Assembly (NCBI GenBank): GCA_039091255.1
Contig: JAWCMQ010000003.1
Location: 22,722-86,721, forward strand
Source: JAWCMQ01 sp039091255
Lineage (GTDB): Archaea > Aenigmatarchaeota > Aenigmatarchaeia > GW2011-AR5 > JACRAC01
Direction of reading: 5' to 3'
DNA length: 64,000 nucleotides
Below are positions 7,659 through 15,896 of this stretch, piece after piece. Each line of letters opens with the position of its first letter. Positions within the stretch are counted from its first letter, which is position 1. The position numbers and the translations under genes were made by a program. The notes beneath the pieces were generated by a model. It searched no databases. It was not told the DNA's origin and saw nothing but the letters and a program-made list of their open reading frames with translations.

Positions 7659-9563
7659 ATGGGCGCAGAGGCGAAGATTGAAACGAAGCTTGTCCCTGCC
7701 GAGCCGAAGCCCGCTGAAATGGCGCTAGACCTCGGAAGATATCCGTGGATTGAATCGACCGAGCTTATCGGGAAGGGTGCGATGGGCGAGGTGTACAAGG
7801 TCCAACTGAATCCATACGAATTTGCGCGCGTCTACGCCGCTTCACGCATACTTGCCGGCGACATGAGCCCGCGCGCACTTGGCATCCTCTACAGCCGAGA
7901 TGATCCACGCTTCGAGCTTGCGGTCATAGCAAAAGCCGCTGGCGCCGAACCTGGGACGTTCGAGTACTGGAACATGTGGCAAGAGCTAAATGCTCGCGAG
8001 CAGCAGCTCGCCGCAAGCGGCTGGGTTGCGGCAGTAAAGATTCCGAAGATACCAAGCACGAACATCCCCACATTCATAAAACGCTTCGAGCGGGAGGCCG
8101 GCAGCCTTTACGCGATTGGGCACCATCCAAACATCGTGAAATTCATAGCGTTGGGCGCAATGGAGCAGTCGGGCGTCAAAGTTCCTCTGCTTGTCATGGA
8201 ATATTATGACTCCACAAACTTAAGCAGAATCCTTCATGATGAGAGGAAAATCGGCGTCAAACGGTCACTCGATATAGCAGCGCAAGTTCTTGATGGCGTG
8301 CACTACGCCCACACAAAGGGCATAATCCACAGAGACCTGAAGCCATCGAACGTGCTTATCGACGGTTCGGGCCACGTCAAAATCGCTGATTTCGGCTTGG
8401 CGAAATCCTTGGAAGAGGGAGGGACTATGCTGACGCTGGCCGGGCAGATTGCCGGCACACCAGCATACATAGCGCCTGAGCAAGTGAACCCGAAACTCGG
8501 CCCTTTAAGCGAGAAGACAGACGTCTGCGCCCTAGGCAAGATGCTCTTCGAAATGGTCACTGGCAAGAAAGTCCACGATGAGCAAGATTATAGGTCTGAA
8601 CTCGAAAAGCGAGGCAAGAAGGAAACCGACATAAGAGAAGCCATCATCGAAGATGCGGGAGACCCCGACAGGCGCTACCGCTGGTTCCCACGAGACATTG
8701 ACATAAGCATACCACCTCACGTTGAAGAGCTTATAGTCAGCGCCCTCCAAAAAGTCCCTAAGTATAGAATAGACTGCGAGCGGTTCCGGAAGGACATCGA
8801 GGACATAATGGCATCAGGCGTTTTTGAGCATACAGAGCCCTATAAGCCGCCGTCGGAGGACAGCGAAACCGCCCTGATATACACCCGCACTGCCGCCGAA
8901 ATCGCGGAGCGGGACCACGACGAGCGAAAAAACTATCTGGGTTGCAAAGAGCGCCTGGATGCTGCGGCGAAGGAGAGGGATTTCTTTGAGATGAAGAGGC
9001 TTCTAGAGGAGGCAGAGCTGTTCATACAAAAGCTTCCAGAAGTGAAATCCGAAGAATTGCGCAAGCTGCATTCCGAATTGAAGGAAAGGCTGAAGCCGCT
9101 CGAAGGCGACCTCAACGTCTTCGAAGGCGCAAGGAATGAAGCGCTGAAGATTTTAAAGGAATATCGATTGCTCGAAACGATACTTTCTGGCAAATTCTAC
9201 GAATTTGCGGAAGATGACAGTGTAAGGCAGGCAGCAGAAATCGAAAGGCAGGCAAAGGAGCATCTCATACGAATCGGCAACACTGGGCTTGTACACCCTG
9301 GGCTTAAAGAGCCGTACGTCGCAATGATGGAAAGCGTCGTCAGCGGAGCTGCAACCTTCAAAGCAAGGCTTGCAGCAAAAAAGTCTGCATTCGTGCGCGA
9401 CATATCCGATGAACTCAAAAAGACCGACGACCCCATCAAGGTGAAGGCTTTCGCAAAGATGCTAAGGAGGGTCCTTTCGAGCTATGAACCCCAGGAGTTG
9501 CCGGAAGAGCATCGAAAGCTGCTGGAGGAACTCGAAAACCTAAACCGCGCAGCAGCCGACTGA
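7659..9563 (+). CDS. eukaryotic-like (Hanks-type) Ser/Thr protein kinase
   Basis: A 634-residue protein. The kinase domain is complete: glycine loop GKGAMGEV (38-45), catalytic lysine K127 in VAAVKI, a helix-C acidic residue (144 or 146), HRDLKPSN (224-231), DFG (244-246), APEQ (272-275) and the DVCALG aspartate near 288. About 75 residues are inserted between the glycine loop and the lysine strand, which are normally only ~15 apart. Residues ~370-634 are charged and helical, with coiled-coil character, and I see no membrane helix, so the enzyme is probably soluble. TATA box 7628-7635 lies 25-31 nt before ATG 7659 and favours that start over 7641. Confidence 0.93.
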   Translation: MGAEAKIETKLVPAEPKPAEMALDLGRYPWIESTELIGKGAMGEVYKVQLNPYEFARVYAASRILAGDMSPRALGILYSRDDPRFELAVIAKAAGAEPGTFEYWNMWQELNAREQQLAASGWVAAVKIPKIPSTNIPTFIKRFEREAGSLYAIGHHPNIVKFIALGAMEQSGVKVPLLVMEYYDSTNLSRILHDERKIGVKRSLDIAAQVLDGVHYAHTKGIIHRDLKPSNVLIDGSGHVKIADFGLAKSLEEGGTMLTLAGQIAGTPAYIAPEQVNPKLGPLSEKTDVCALGKMLFEMVTGKKVHDEQDYRSELEKRGKKETDIREAIIEDAGDPDRRYRWFPRDIDISIPPHVEELIVSALQKVPKYRIDCERFRKDIEDIMASGVFEHTEPYKPPSEDSETALIYTRTAAEIAERDHDERKNYLGCKERLDAAAKERDFFEMKRLLEEAELFIQKLPEVKSEELRKLHSELKERLKPLEGDLNVFEGARNEALKILKEYRLLETILSGKFYEFAEDDSVRQAAEIERQAKEHLIRIGNTGLVHPGLKEPYVAMMESVVSGAATFKARLAAKKSAFVRDISDELKKTDDPIKVKAFAKMLRRVLSSYEPQELPEEHRKLLEELENLNRAAAD

Positions 9564-9605
9564 TAGTCAAAAAGCCTTTTATCCTGCAAGTTCTAAAGAT
9601 TGGAA

Positions 9606-10892
9606 ATGCTCGCACAAAGGATGTCCCGCGTCGAGTACGCCATACGAGACCTCGTTGCTGAAGCGCAGAAGCTCGAGCGTGCCGGAAAAAAAGTGCTCTA
9701 TGCCAACATAGGCGACCCCCAGAAATACGGCTTTGAGCCGCCGCGGGCGATGCTTGAGGCGCTGCATGGTGCGGTGCACGCGGGCCATAATTATTACACC
9801 GATTCGGAAGGCGATGCCGAATGCAGGCAGGCGATAGCTGAGCGGGAGCGGCGCATTGGCGGCGCGAAAATAGCCCCCGAGGATGTCATCGTCACGGCAG
9901 GCGTTTCTGAGGCGATACTTTTCCTGAATGCGGCTCTTATCGAAGAAGGCGGTGAAGCGCTGCTGCCGGGCCCGGGCTATCCGCCTTACATGTCTTATGC
10001 CAACTTTTTCTNNNNNNNNNNNNNNNNNNNNNNNNNNNNNNNNNNNNNNNNNNNNNNNNNNNNNNNNNNNNNNNNNNNNNNNNNNNNNNNNNNNNNNNNN
10101 NNNNNNNNCGGTGGCCGGCCTGTCTTCTACCGCACGGCCGAGGAGAATGGCTGGCAGCCGGACATCTCGGATGTAGAGAAAAAGATAACGGGCAGGACCA
10201 AATATCTGCTTGTCATCAACCCGAACAACCCAACGGGAGCGGTGTACAGCAAAAAGACGCTCAAAGAAATCATCAATCTCGCTGGCCAGCACAAGCTCGT
10301 GCTCGTTGCGGATGAAGTGTACGACTCTCTGACATTCGACAAGCCGTTTCACAGCATGGCCGGGCTTGCTGCGGAGGCAGGCGTGCCGATTATAGTATTC
10401 AACGGCCTATCGAAAGGTTACATGGCGACCGGCTGGAGGCTGGGCTGGGCGTGCTTTGTCAACGCGGATGAGCAGCTGAATGCCGTGAAGGAAGCGATGC
10501 TCAAGCTTGCGCGCGTGCGGCTTTGCGCACCGACGCCCGTGCAGAAGGCAGCGATACCGATGCTGCGCAATTCGGAGAAAGTGCTGAAGAAAGAAGTCGA
10601 GGCGCTCAGAGAGCGCCGCGACTTCAGCTACAAGCGGCTGAACGAAATTCCGGGCATATCGGCTGCGAAGCCGGAAGGCGCTTTCTACATATTCCCAAAA
10701 ATCGAAGATGCAAAATGGAAGGATGACAAGTCATTCGTGCTCGATTTGCTGCACAAGAAGCGTGTGCTGGCAGTCCACGGCTCGGGATTCGGGGGATACG
10801 GCGAAGGGCATTTTCGAATCGTCTTCCTGCCTGAGGTCAAGATACTCGCCGAAATCTATGACAGGCTTGAGGCGTTCATGAAAGCGCAGTGA
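9606..10892 (+). CDS. class I/II (PLP) aminotransferase (gap inside)
   Basis: About 428 residues of fold-type I aminotransferase, likely alanine or aspartate specific. Seen: NIGDPQKYGFEPP near the N-terminus, NPNNPTGAVYS, VADEVYDSLTFD and the PLP lysine in NGLSKGYMATGWRLGW, then an arginine region near FRIVFLP. The sequence lacks about 32 residues around the cofactor-binding tyrosine because of an N run, but frame is kept. TTG 9600 also opens the frame; ATG 9606 is about 25 nt after CTTTTATCC and is preferred. Substrate specificity (AlaT, AspC or aromatic) is unresolved. Confidence 0.9.
   Translation: MLAQRMSRVEYAIRDLVAEAQKLERAGKKVLYANIGDPQKYGFEPPRAMLEALHGAVHAGHNYYTDSEGDAECRQAIAERERRIGGAKIAPEDVIVTAGVSEAILFLNAALIEEGGEALLPGPGYPPYMSYANFFXXXXXXXXXXXXXXXXXXXXXXXXXXXXXXXXXGGRPVFYRTAEENGWQPDISDVEKKITGRTKYLLVINPNNPTGAVYSKKTLKEIINLAGQHKLVLVADEVYDSLTFDKPFHSMAGLAAEAGVPIIVFNGLSKGYMATGWRLGWACFVNADEQLNAVKEAMLKLARVRLCAPTPVQKAAIPMLRNSEKVLKKEVEALRERRDFSYKRLNEIPGISAAKPEGAFYIFPKIEDAKWKDDKSFVLDLLHKKRVLAVHGSGFGGYGEGHFRIVFLPEVKILAEIYDRLEAFMKAQ
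10012..10108. other. assembly gap (97 N) inside the aminotransferase gene
   Basis: 97 unresolved bases. The open frame before the gap continues in the same frame after it at this length, so the true gap length is probably congruent with 97 modulo 3. Confidence 0.95.
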
Positions 10893-11015
10893 AGCAATGG
10901 GCACGAAGGGAAAAATCTGGTTTTCTCAGGCTGAAAGCGATAGGAACGTTGAAGCGTACAGGCAGCCTATTTCACTCTGCCCTTTGATTGCTAATCGCGC
11001 TTGCCATCTTGTGCA

Positions 11016-11768
11016 TCATTTCAGATTTGCCATCCGCACCTTCAGCAGAAAATCGTTGAACTTATCAACGTTCTCGATGCGCTCGGGCAGGTTGCTGGAC
11101 TTGTACGCCTCGTCCAGGCGGGCGAACAACTCGGCGGATTCCTTGTCGAGGTTCAGGATGCCCTTCGCAGTTTCGGATTGCATCTTGAGGCTTATGAGTT
11201 CGGGAACGACGCCGAGCTTGAACTTCTTGTTGAGCTCGGCAAGGTTGACGACGACTTTTCCTGTTTCGAGCATCGTTATGCCCGTCATCAGTATGCGAAG
11301 CAGGTAAAGGTCTTCTTTCACGTCTGCCCAATTGGCCTGGCGCGCCTTCTTGTAAACGGACATGGCAAAGCCTGAATAGTGGTTATGCAGCGCCTTACAT
11401 ATGACACTCTTGGACAAAATCTTGAGTTGCCTGAAAAGCTGCGTCTCTATTATCAGGTAGGGCGAGTTTATCTGCTCTATCAGGTATCCGCTTGGACTGA
11501 GCAGCAAGCGGATGAACTTCTCGAGCTCATACACAACGAGCTCTATCGGCCCTTCCTTGCGCTCGAGGTTCTCTGGCGGCTTGTGCAGTCCCAGCACCTC
11601 GCGGGTTTTTGCGATGTAGGCGCCACGCAGGTCGAAATCCGAATCAATGGAAGGAAAGCCGTAGGCGTGGCTGCCGCTCAGGACGACAAAAAGAGGATTG
11701 GGGATGTTCTTCTTCACAAAGTCCTTGAGCTCTCTTAGCGGCACCTTCAGCTTGGCATCAGCCACCAT
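11016..11768 (-). CDS. RlaP-like DNA polymerase beta-family nucleotidyltransferase
   Basis: A 250-residue protein with the signature VVLSGSHAYGFPSIDSDFDLRGAYI near residues 28-52. GS.AYG....SD.D is the nucleotidyltransferase active site of COG3541/RlaP proteins, associated in other genomes with RNA repair operons. The remaining 190 residues are helical, without an added domain. Start ATG 11768 follows an AT-rich box; the upstream frame runs antisense to the arginase gene and was ignored. The 123 nt between this gene and the aminotransferase carry no gene I can support. Whether it modifies RNA here is inference. Confidence 0.8.
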   Translation of the reverse strand: MVADAKLKVPLRELKDFVKKNIPNPLFVVLSGSHAYGFPSIDSDFDLRGAYIAKTREVLGLHKPPENLERKEGPIELVVYELEKFIRLLLSPSGYLIEQINSPYLIIETQLFRQLKILSKSVICKALHNHYSGFAMSVYKKARQANWADVKEDLYLLRILMTGITMLETGKVVVNLAELNKKFKLGVVPELISLKMQSETAKGILNLDKESAELFARLDEAYKSSNLPERIENVDKFNDFLLKVRMANLK

Positions 11769-11790
11769 AAATAATGTTTGCAATGAGAAG

Positions 11791-12603
11791 TTAAAAGCGC
11801 AGAAATTTGCGCTCCAGAACGGTCTTAATAATCCGGGCTGCGAGGAAAGCCGTCTTGCCGGCGAGCTGCATTTCGGCGATTTCGACGATGTCCATGCTTG
11901 CGATGTGCGGTGCCAGCCGCTCCAGCATGGGCCAAACCTGTTCCGGCTTAAGGCGCCCTTCGGGCAAGCCTGTGACGACATAAGCAGGATCGAAGACGTC
12001 GATGTCAACTGACAGATGAATCGGCTGCTCGAGGTTTGGACCTATTTCCAGGAACGCCTCGGGAGAAAGCGAAACGAGGTTCTTGTTTGCAGCCAGTTCC
12101 GCTTCTTCTTCGGCGCTCGGTGCGTTTAGTCCTACGTTGACCACATTCGCGAACTTGCTTGCATGCCATGCCCACGTCTGGTGCGTGTGCGGGTTGCCCA
12201 AATAGTCGTGCCTGCAGTCTGCGTGCGCATCCAAGACGACGATGGTCTTGGGCTTGAGCGCTTCGCATAGTGGCAGGGTTATTGAATGATTTCCGCCGAC
12301 TGCCACCAGAAAGGGAAATGGCCTGCCTGGCTCAAGCTCGAGTGCAACCTCCTCGATAGTGTCCTTGATCCGCTGCGCGGTCAGCTCGAACGAGCCTGGA
12401 ACTGCTTCGAGGTCGCCTATGTCGGATATCTTTATCCTTCCGAGTCTGCTTTCCGTGAGCTTAAGCGCCTCGCGGACGACGGTCGGGCCATAGCTCGATG
12501 GAAGGCTTGTGGACGTCGAACTAAACGGGATTCCGACAAAAAGCACGTCCGCCTCCTTCTGCGGGTAGTTATACGGCACGAATGTAGGGGATGTGTAGAG
12601 CAT
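11791..12603 (-). CDS. arginase/agmatinase-family ureohydrolase
   Basis: A 270-residue binuclear manganese enzyme. Metal ligands are visible in GGNHS (histidine), DAHADCR (two Asp and one His) and SVDIDVFDPAY (two Asp). Length and the SVDIDVFDPAYVVTGLPEG segment fit agmatinase (agmatine to putrescine and urea) better than formiminoglutamase. The usual GGDHS is GGNHS here; the metal-binding His is kept. Agmatine is also a substrate for modifying tRNA-Ile in archaea, so agmatine metabolism would be expected. It begins 30 nt before the next minus-strand gene's 3' end. Confidence 0.85.
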   Translation of the reverse strand: MLYTSPTFVPYNYPQKEADVLFVGIPFSSTSTSLPSSYGPTVVREALKLTESRLGRIKISDIGDLEAVPGSFELTAQRIKDTIEEVALELEPGRPFPFLVAVGGNHSITLPLCEALKPKTIVVLDAHADCRHDYLGNPHTHQTWAWHASKFANVVNVGLNAPSAEEEAELAANKNLVSLSPEAFLEIGPNLEQPIHLSVDIDVFDPAYVVTGLPEGRLKPEQVWPMLERLAPHIASMDIVEIAEMQLAGKTAFLAARIIKTVLERKFLRF

Positions 12604-12633
12604 GATTGTAGAGCGCGCGAAAATTTAATAAGA

Positions 12634-13020
12634 CTACTTTTCTTCTTCAGTCCCGCCTTCTCCAGGCTCTTTTTCATCCATGCGCTCTTCCGTTTCTTCT
12701 CGCTCTTCGGCCGGCGCTTCTTTTATATTCTCTTCCATCTTGGCTGCAGCTTCGGCTGGCATCGCGGCTGGTGCTGCTGCCGGCTTGCGCGATGCTGCTT
12801 TTCGAATGGCAGCGTAGATCATCAGCATCACAATGAGCGTGCCGACAGCTATGAGCATGAGGTCTGTCATGCTGCGCATCCCCGATATGATGTTTCCGAA
12901 CTGTCCGGCTTCGGTCGGCAGGCCTGGCTGCTTGAGAATGGCCTCACCGATGCGCTGGATGGCAAAAATGCCCGCCCCGAGCATAGCCAAGGCAATTATT
13001 GTGCTGCGAATGCTTGCCAT
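12634..13020 (-). CDS. two-helix membrane protein with acidic tail
   Basis: 128 residues: a first hydrophobic helix (about 8-26), a polar loop, a second helix (about 52-72), a short basic stop-transfer segment and a low-complexity tail rich in Ala, Pro and Glu (about 80-128). The tail is probably cytoplasmic and disordered. Family unknown. It lies just upstream (on the minus strand) of the arginase-family gene, 30 nt apart, so the two may share a transcript. Confidence 0.6.
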   Translation of the reverse strand: MASIRSTIIALAMLGAGIFAIQRIGEAILKQPGLPTEAGQFGNIISGMRSMTDLMLIAVGTLIVMLMIYAAIRKAASRKPAAAPAAMPAEAAAKMEENIKEAPAEEREETEERMDEKEPGEGGTEEEK

Positions 13021-13095
13021 AGCAAACTCAATGCTAAAAGAATATTAAAGCACCCCTCACGCCAGATGCTTCTCACACCGGCAGCTTTTGCCGTT

Positions 13096-13302
13096 CTATT
13101 CGTCATCGCTGCTGCGACTTTTCGCATCGTAAGGCGTTTGAAGCTTGTACTCCTTGCGACCATAGCCTGCATCTTCCAAGTCCAGCGTGGCATACAGCTT
13201 TTGCTTCGCGCACGGGACGCCTTCGAATTCTTCCATTTCGCGATCGCTTTCTTTCGCAAAGGCTGCGTGCATCTCATGCTTGCGCTCGTCTTCGTCTTCC
13301 AT
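13096..13302 (-). CDS. small acidic protein, unknown
   Basis: 68 residues from ATG 13302 (MEDEDERKHEMHAAFAKES...), highly charged, with one cysteine and no hydrophobic segment. An AGGAG lies 12 nt upstream; a TTG at 13335 would add 11 residues and follows an AT-rich box (TATTTTAT). No family recognised. An overlapping minus-strand frame (12996-13277) is very basic with no site upstream and is taken as a shadow. Confidence 0.5.
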   Translation of the reverse strand: MEDEDERKHEMHAAFAKESDREMEEFEGVPCAKQKLYATLDLEDAGYGRKEYKLQTPYDAKSRSSDDE

Positions 13303-13365
13303 TATTTTCGCAATCTCCTTTGTAAAAAAATGCAAATGGCAATAAAATACTTATCGCAGGCGATG

Positions 13366-14067
13366 CTAGTCTTCGAGAATCGATTTCTCGTATTTTCTTG
13401 TCATCAGCTTGCGGATTGACTTTGCGAGCTTAGGTCCGATGCCATCTACCTGCTGCAAATCAGCTTCGCTTGCTGTAAAAACTTTTTCTGGGGAGCCGAA
13501 CTTTTTAAGAAGGCGCTTCGCAAGCACGCTGCTCACTTTCGGAAGACCGCCCACCAGAAACTCCTGCTCCTGGTTCAGCGAGCGGAATGCAGGCTTCACC
13601 CGAAGCGAAACGCCGCGCTTAAGCTGGACCTGCTCACGCTTTGCTATAGCGTAGAGCAGCTCGGCCGTCTCTAACTGAGATTTCGTCCACAAAATGGGCA
13701 CTTTCAGGTCCGTCGCGATAGAAGCGAGCGCGCCGCGGATTGCGTTAGGGTGCATGTCGCGCAGCGCGAACATGTCTTCTTCGCCTTCGATTACCAGAAT
13801 AGGGCGAGGAAACGTCTTCTTGAGGTCTGCTAATTGGTGGAAGAGGCGGCCATCTACTATCGATTGAAGAAAATCTGCTATGGTTTTGCGCTCCACACCT
13901 ACCCTTTCCGACAGCTGGTAGTCTGCCACGCTCAGCCGCTTTTCGCGCAGCTCACAGCGCTTTGAAAGCACCTTCGCAACGGCTGTTTCGGATTCGCGGT
14001 TATCAGAGTAGATTATGACCGTGCTGCTGTTATTCTCGCTTTCTGGCGTCAGACTAGCGCACATCAT
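13366..14067 (-). CDS. XPF/ERCC4-type structure-specific nuclease
   Basis: 233 residues. The nuclease motif is complete: SDNRE near residue 21, then ERKTIADFLQSI (the ERKxxxD active site) and the LVIEGEED strand. Two helix-hairpin-helix motifs follow (GLPKVSSVLAKRLLKKFGSPEKVF and VDGIGPKLAKSIRK). The enzyme cuts forked or flapped DNA. Start ATG 14067 overlaps the helicase gene by 14 nt, with GAGGGG just upstream. In many euryarchaea this domain is the C-terminal half of Hef; here helicase and nuclease are separate, coupled genes. Confidence 0.93.
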   Translation of the reverse strand: MMCASLTPESENNSSTVIIYSDNRESETAVAKVLSKRCELREKRLSVADYQLSERVGVERKTIADFLQSIVDGRLFHQLADLKKTFPRPILVIEGEEDMFALRDMHPNAIRGALASIATDLKVPILWTKSQLETAELLYAIAKREQVQLKRGVSLRVKPAFRSLNQEQEFLVGGLPKVSSVLAKRLLKKFGSPEKVFTASEADLQQVDGIGPKLAKSIRKLMTRKYEKSILED

Positions 14068-15844
14068 TTTCCCCCTCGATGAAGGGATCTAAGCTGGCGT
14101 TCTTCGCCTGCATGCCCTGCAGCAGGCGTGTCATCTTTTTCTGCTTATGATAGGCAGACCAGTAGAATGCCTGGTCGCGTGTATTTTTCGCTATGAGCAC
14201 TATCACTTTGCCCGGCCGCGTTCGACCGGTACGTCCAGAGCGCTGAATCGAGCGTATCTCGCTCGGTATCGGCTCGTAGAATATGACTGCATCTGTTTCC
14301 TCAATGTCTAGACCTTCCTCCCCGATGCTAGTTGCGACCAGAATGTTGTAGAAGCCTGACCTAAAGTCTTTGATTATTTGTAGTTGCTCCTTTTGGGACA
14401 TGCCACGTGATGTAACACCGCCGCATTCCGCGGGCTCGCCGCATGCTCTGTCTCTACGCCTCGCCTTACTTGCTTGGCCGATGAAGGCGGCCGGGTTGGC
14501 GCCTGGGATTTCCTTCAAGACTTGCATTATGCGGTCAACGGTGTCGCGATATTGGGTGAATATTATTATATGGTGATGCCTGTCTAGCTCTGCCTTGACT
14601 ATGCCTTTCAGCCGGCTGAGCTTAGGGTTTTCCATGCCGTTTGCAGATAGCTCGACGATTGCGTTGACAGCGGCATTGAACATTGCGTTTGCAAGCAGGC
14701 GCATAGTTGCCTTACTCTCATCGTCACGCAAGCGCGCGATGTAGCGCTCGAAGCTGTAAAGCGACTGCGTCTCGAGCAGCAGGAGAGCATGATCTAGCTT
14801 AAGCAACTCTGCAAGTATCGACATAGCGGCAAATGATTTCCAGTGCTTGCGCTTTGACAGCGAGGCATGCAGCATCAATATCTGCTTTTTGGCGAGCTTT
14901 GCCGGGAGGCGGATGCCCAGCTCCTCGAGGCCGAGCGAGTGAAGCCTATCGATACACGACTGGCGGAGCCTAGCAAAGCCTTCGCATGCCGCATGCAATG
15001 CTTGAGGCAAGTCGACCTCGACCCAAATGTTCTGAACTTTTTGCACATAAGGCTTGACGTCCTCATCTTCGCGTGAGCGGATGCTCACGTTCTTGATCGA
15101 GAGCGCATTCTTTATCTGCTCTATCTTGGCGCGGCTTGCACNNNNNNNNNNNNNNNNNNNNNNNNNNNNNNNNNNNNNNNNNNNNNNNNNNNNNNNNNNN
15201 NNNNNNNNNNNNNNNNNNNNNNNNNNNNNNNNNNNNNNNCCCGGGCTTGCTGTGAGGGCAAGGATGAGCGGATCCTTCGCCTCTTCGATGTAGCGCTTCG
15301 CTATGAACACGTATGCATAGTTGCCTACGGAGCGGTGCGCCTCGTCGACGATAAGCAGGTTGAAAGGCGAGAGGTTCAGAATGCCGTTCTTCAGGTCGTT
15401 CTGAGTCGTCTGCGGTGTTGATATCACGATGTCTGCGTGCTGATACGCGCGCTTCCTGTCGATTGGCTTCATGGCGCCTGTTACCGCTGCAATCTCATCG
15501 GGCCCTATCTTCATGAAGCGCTCAAATGAGCGCTTGTGCTGGGCGACAAGAGGGCGAGTCGGGGCGAGGAATAGAACTTTGGAATCGCAGACGGATGGAA
15601 TGCTATCTGCGGGCATGAAGTCTGCCTGGCTGCGGTTGGATTTCTTTTTTTGCGCTTCAAAAGCATGGTGCAGGCGTTCTGCAGCAACAAGGGCAGCAAT
15701 GCTTGTTTTCCCCAACCCAGTAGGCAGCACGCAAAGCGTGTTGCCCGAAAGCGCTGTTCGAACGATTGCATCCTGATATGATCTTGCCTCGATGGCATTG
15801 GGATTTATCCAGGGGTGAGACACGAACTTTATTTTGCCTTGCAT
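14054..15844 (-). CDS. hef: Hef/FANCM-type SF2 helicase (gap inside)
   Basis: About 596 residues. Motif I is LPTGLGKT, motif II DEAH (LLIVDEAHRS), motif III LTASP just before the gap; the C-terminal lobe has TSIGEEGLDIEETDAVIFYEPIPSEIRSIQRSGRTGR (motifs V and VI). The long insert between the lobes matches the FANCM/Hef thumb domain. It unwinds or remodels stalled replication forks. It has no nuclease domain because that is encoded by the overlapping downstream gene. Start ATG 15844 is chosen as the leaderless start 27 nt from the TATA box at 15868-15876; the frame could extend to 15898. Confidence 0.93.
   Translation of the reverse strand: MQGKIKFVSHPWINPNAIEARSYQDAIVRTALSGNTLCVLPTGLGKTSIAALVAAERLHHAFEAQKKKSNRSQADFMPADSIPSVCDSKVLFLAPTRPLVAQHKRSFERFMKIGPDEIAAVTGAMKPIDRKRAYQHADIVISTPQTTQNDLKNGILNLSPFNLLIVDEAHRSVGNYAYVFIAKRYIEEAKDPLILALTASPXXXXXXXXXXXXXXXXXXXXXXXXXXXXXXXXXXASRAKIEQIKNALSIKNVSIRSREDEDVKPYVQKVQNIWVEVDLPQALHAACEGFARLRQSCIDRLHSLGLEELGIRLPAKLAKKQILMLHASLSKRKHWKSFAAMSILAELLKLDHALLLLETQSLYSFERYIARLRDDESKATMRLLANAMFNAAVNAIVELSANGMENPKLSRLKGIVKAELDRHHHIIIFTQYRDTVDRIMQVLKEIPGANPAAFIGQASKARRRDRACGEPAECGGVTSRGMSQKEQLQIIKDFRSGFYNILVATSIGEEGLDIEETDAVIFYEPIPSEIRSIQRSGRTGRTRPGKVIVLIAKNTRDQAFYWSAYHKQKKMTRLLQGMQAKNASLDPFIEGENDVR
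15142..15239. other. assembly gap (98 N) inside the Hef helicase gene
   Basis: 98 unresolved bases between the TASP motif III region and the thumb domain. Frame is maintained across the gap at this length. Confidence 0.95.
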
Positions 15845-15867
15845 CTGTCTCTTTTGTGAACGAAGCA

Positions 15868-15876
15868 TTTTATACC
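15868..15876. promoter_or_regulatory. single TATA box shared by hef and cca
   Basis: TTTTATACC on the plus strand reads GGTATAAAA on the minus strand. Its centre is 26 nt from the cca ATG (15897) and 27 nt from the hef ATG (15844). No other TATA-like sequence lies at the right distance for either gene, so one element appears to drive both leaderless transcripts. Confidence 0.55.
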
Positions 15877-15896
15877 CCTTTCGTGATATTAAATCC

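Noticed and set aside
10897..11307. Plus-strand frame of 136 codons after the aminotransferase
   Set aside because: It lies mostly antisense to the conserved nucleotidyltransferase gene at 11016-11768 and has no recognisable protein features.
12286..13419. Long plus-strand frame of 377 codons
   Set aside because: Antisense to arginase-family, membrane and small-protein genes with family motifs; composition is that of a shadow frame in GC-rich DNA.
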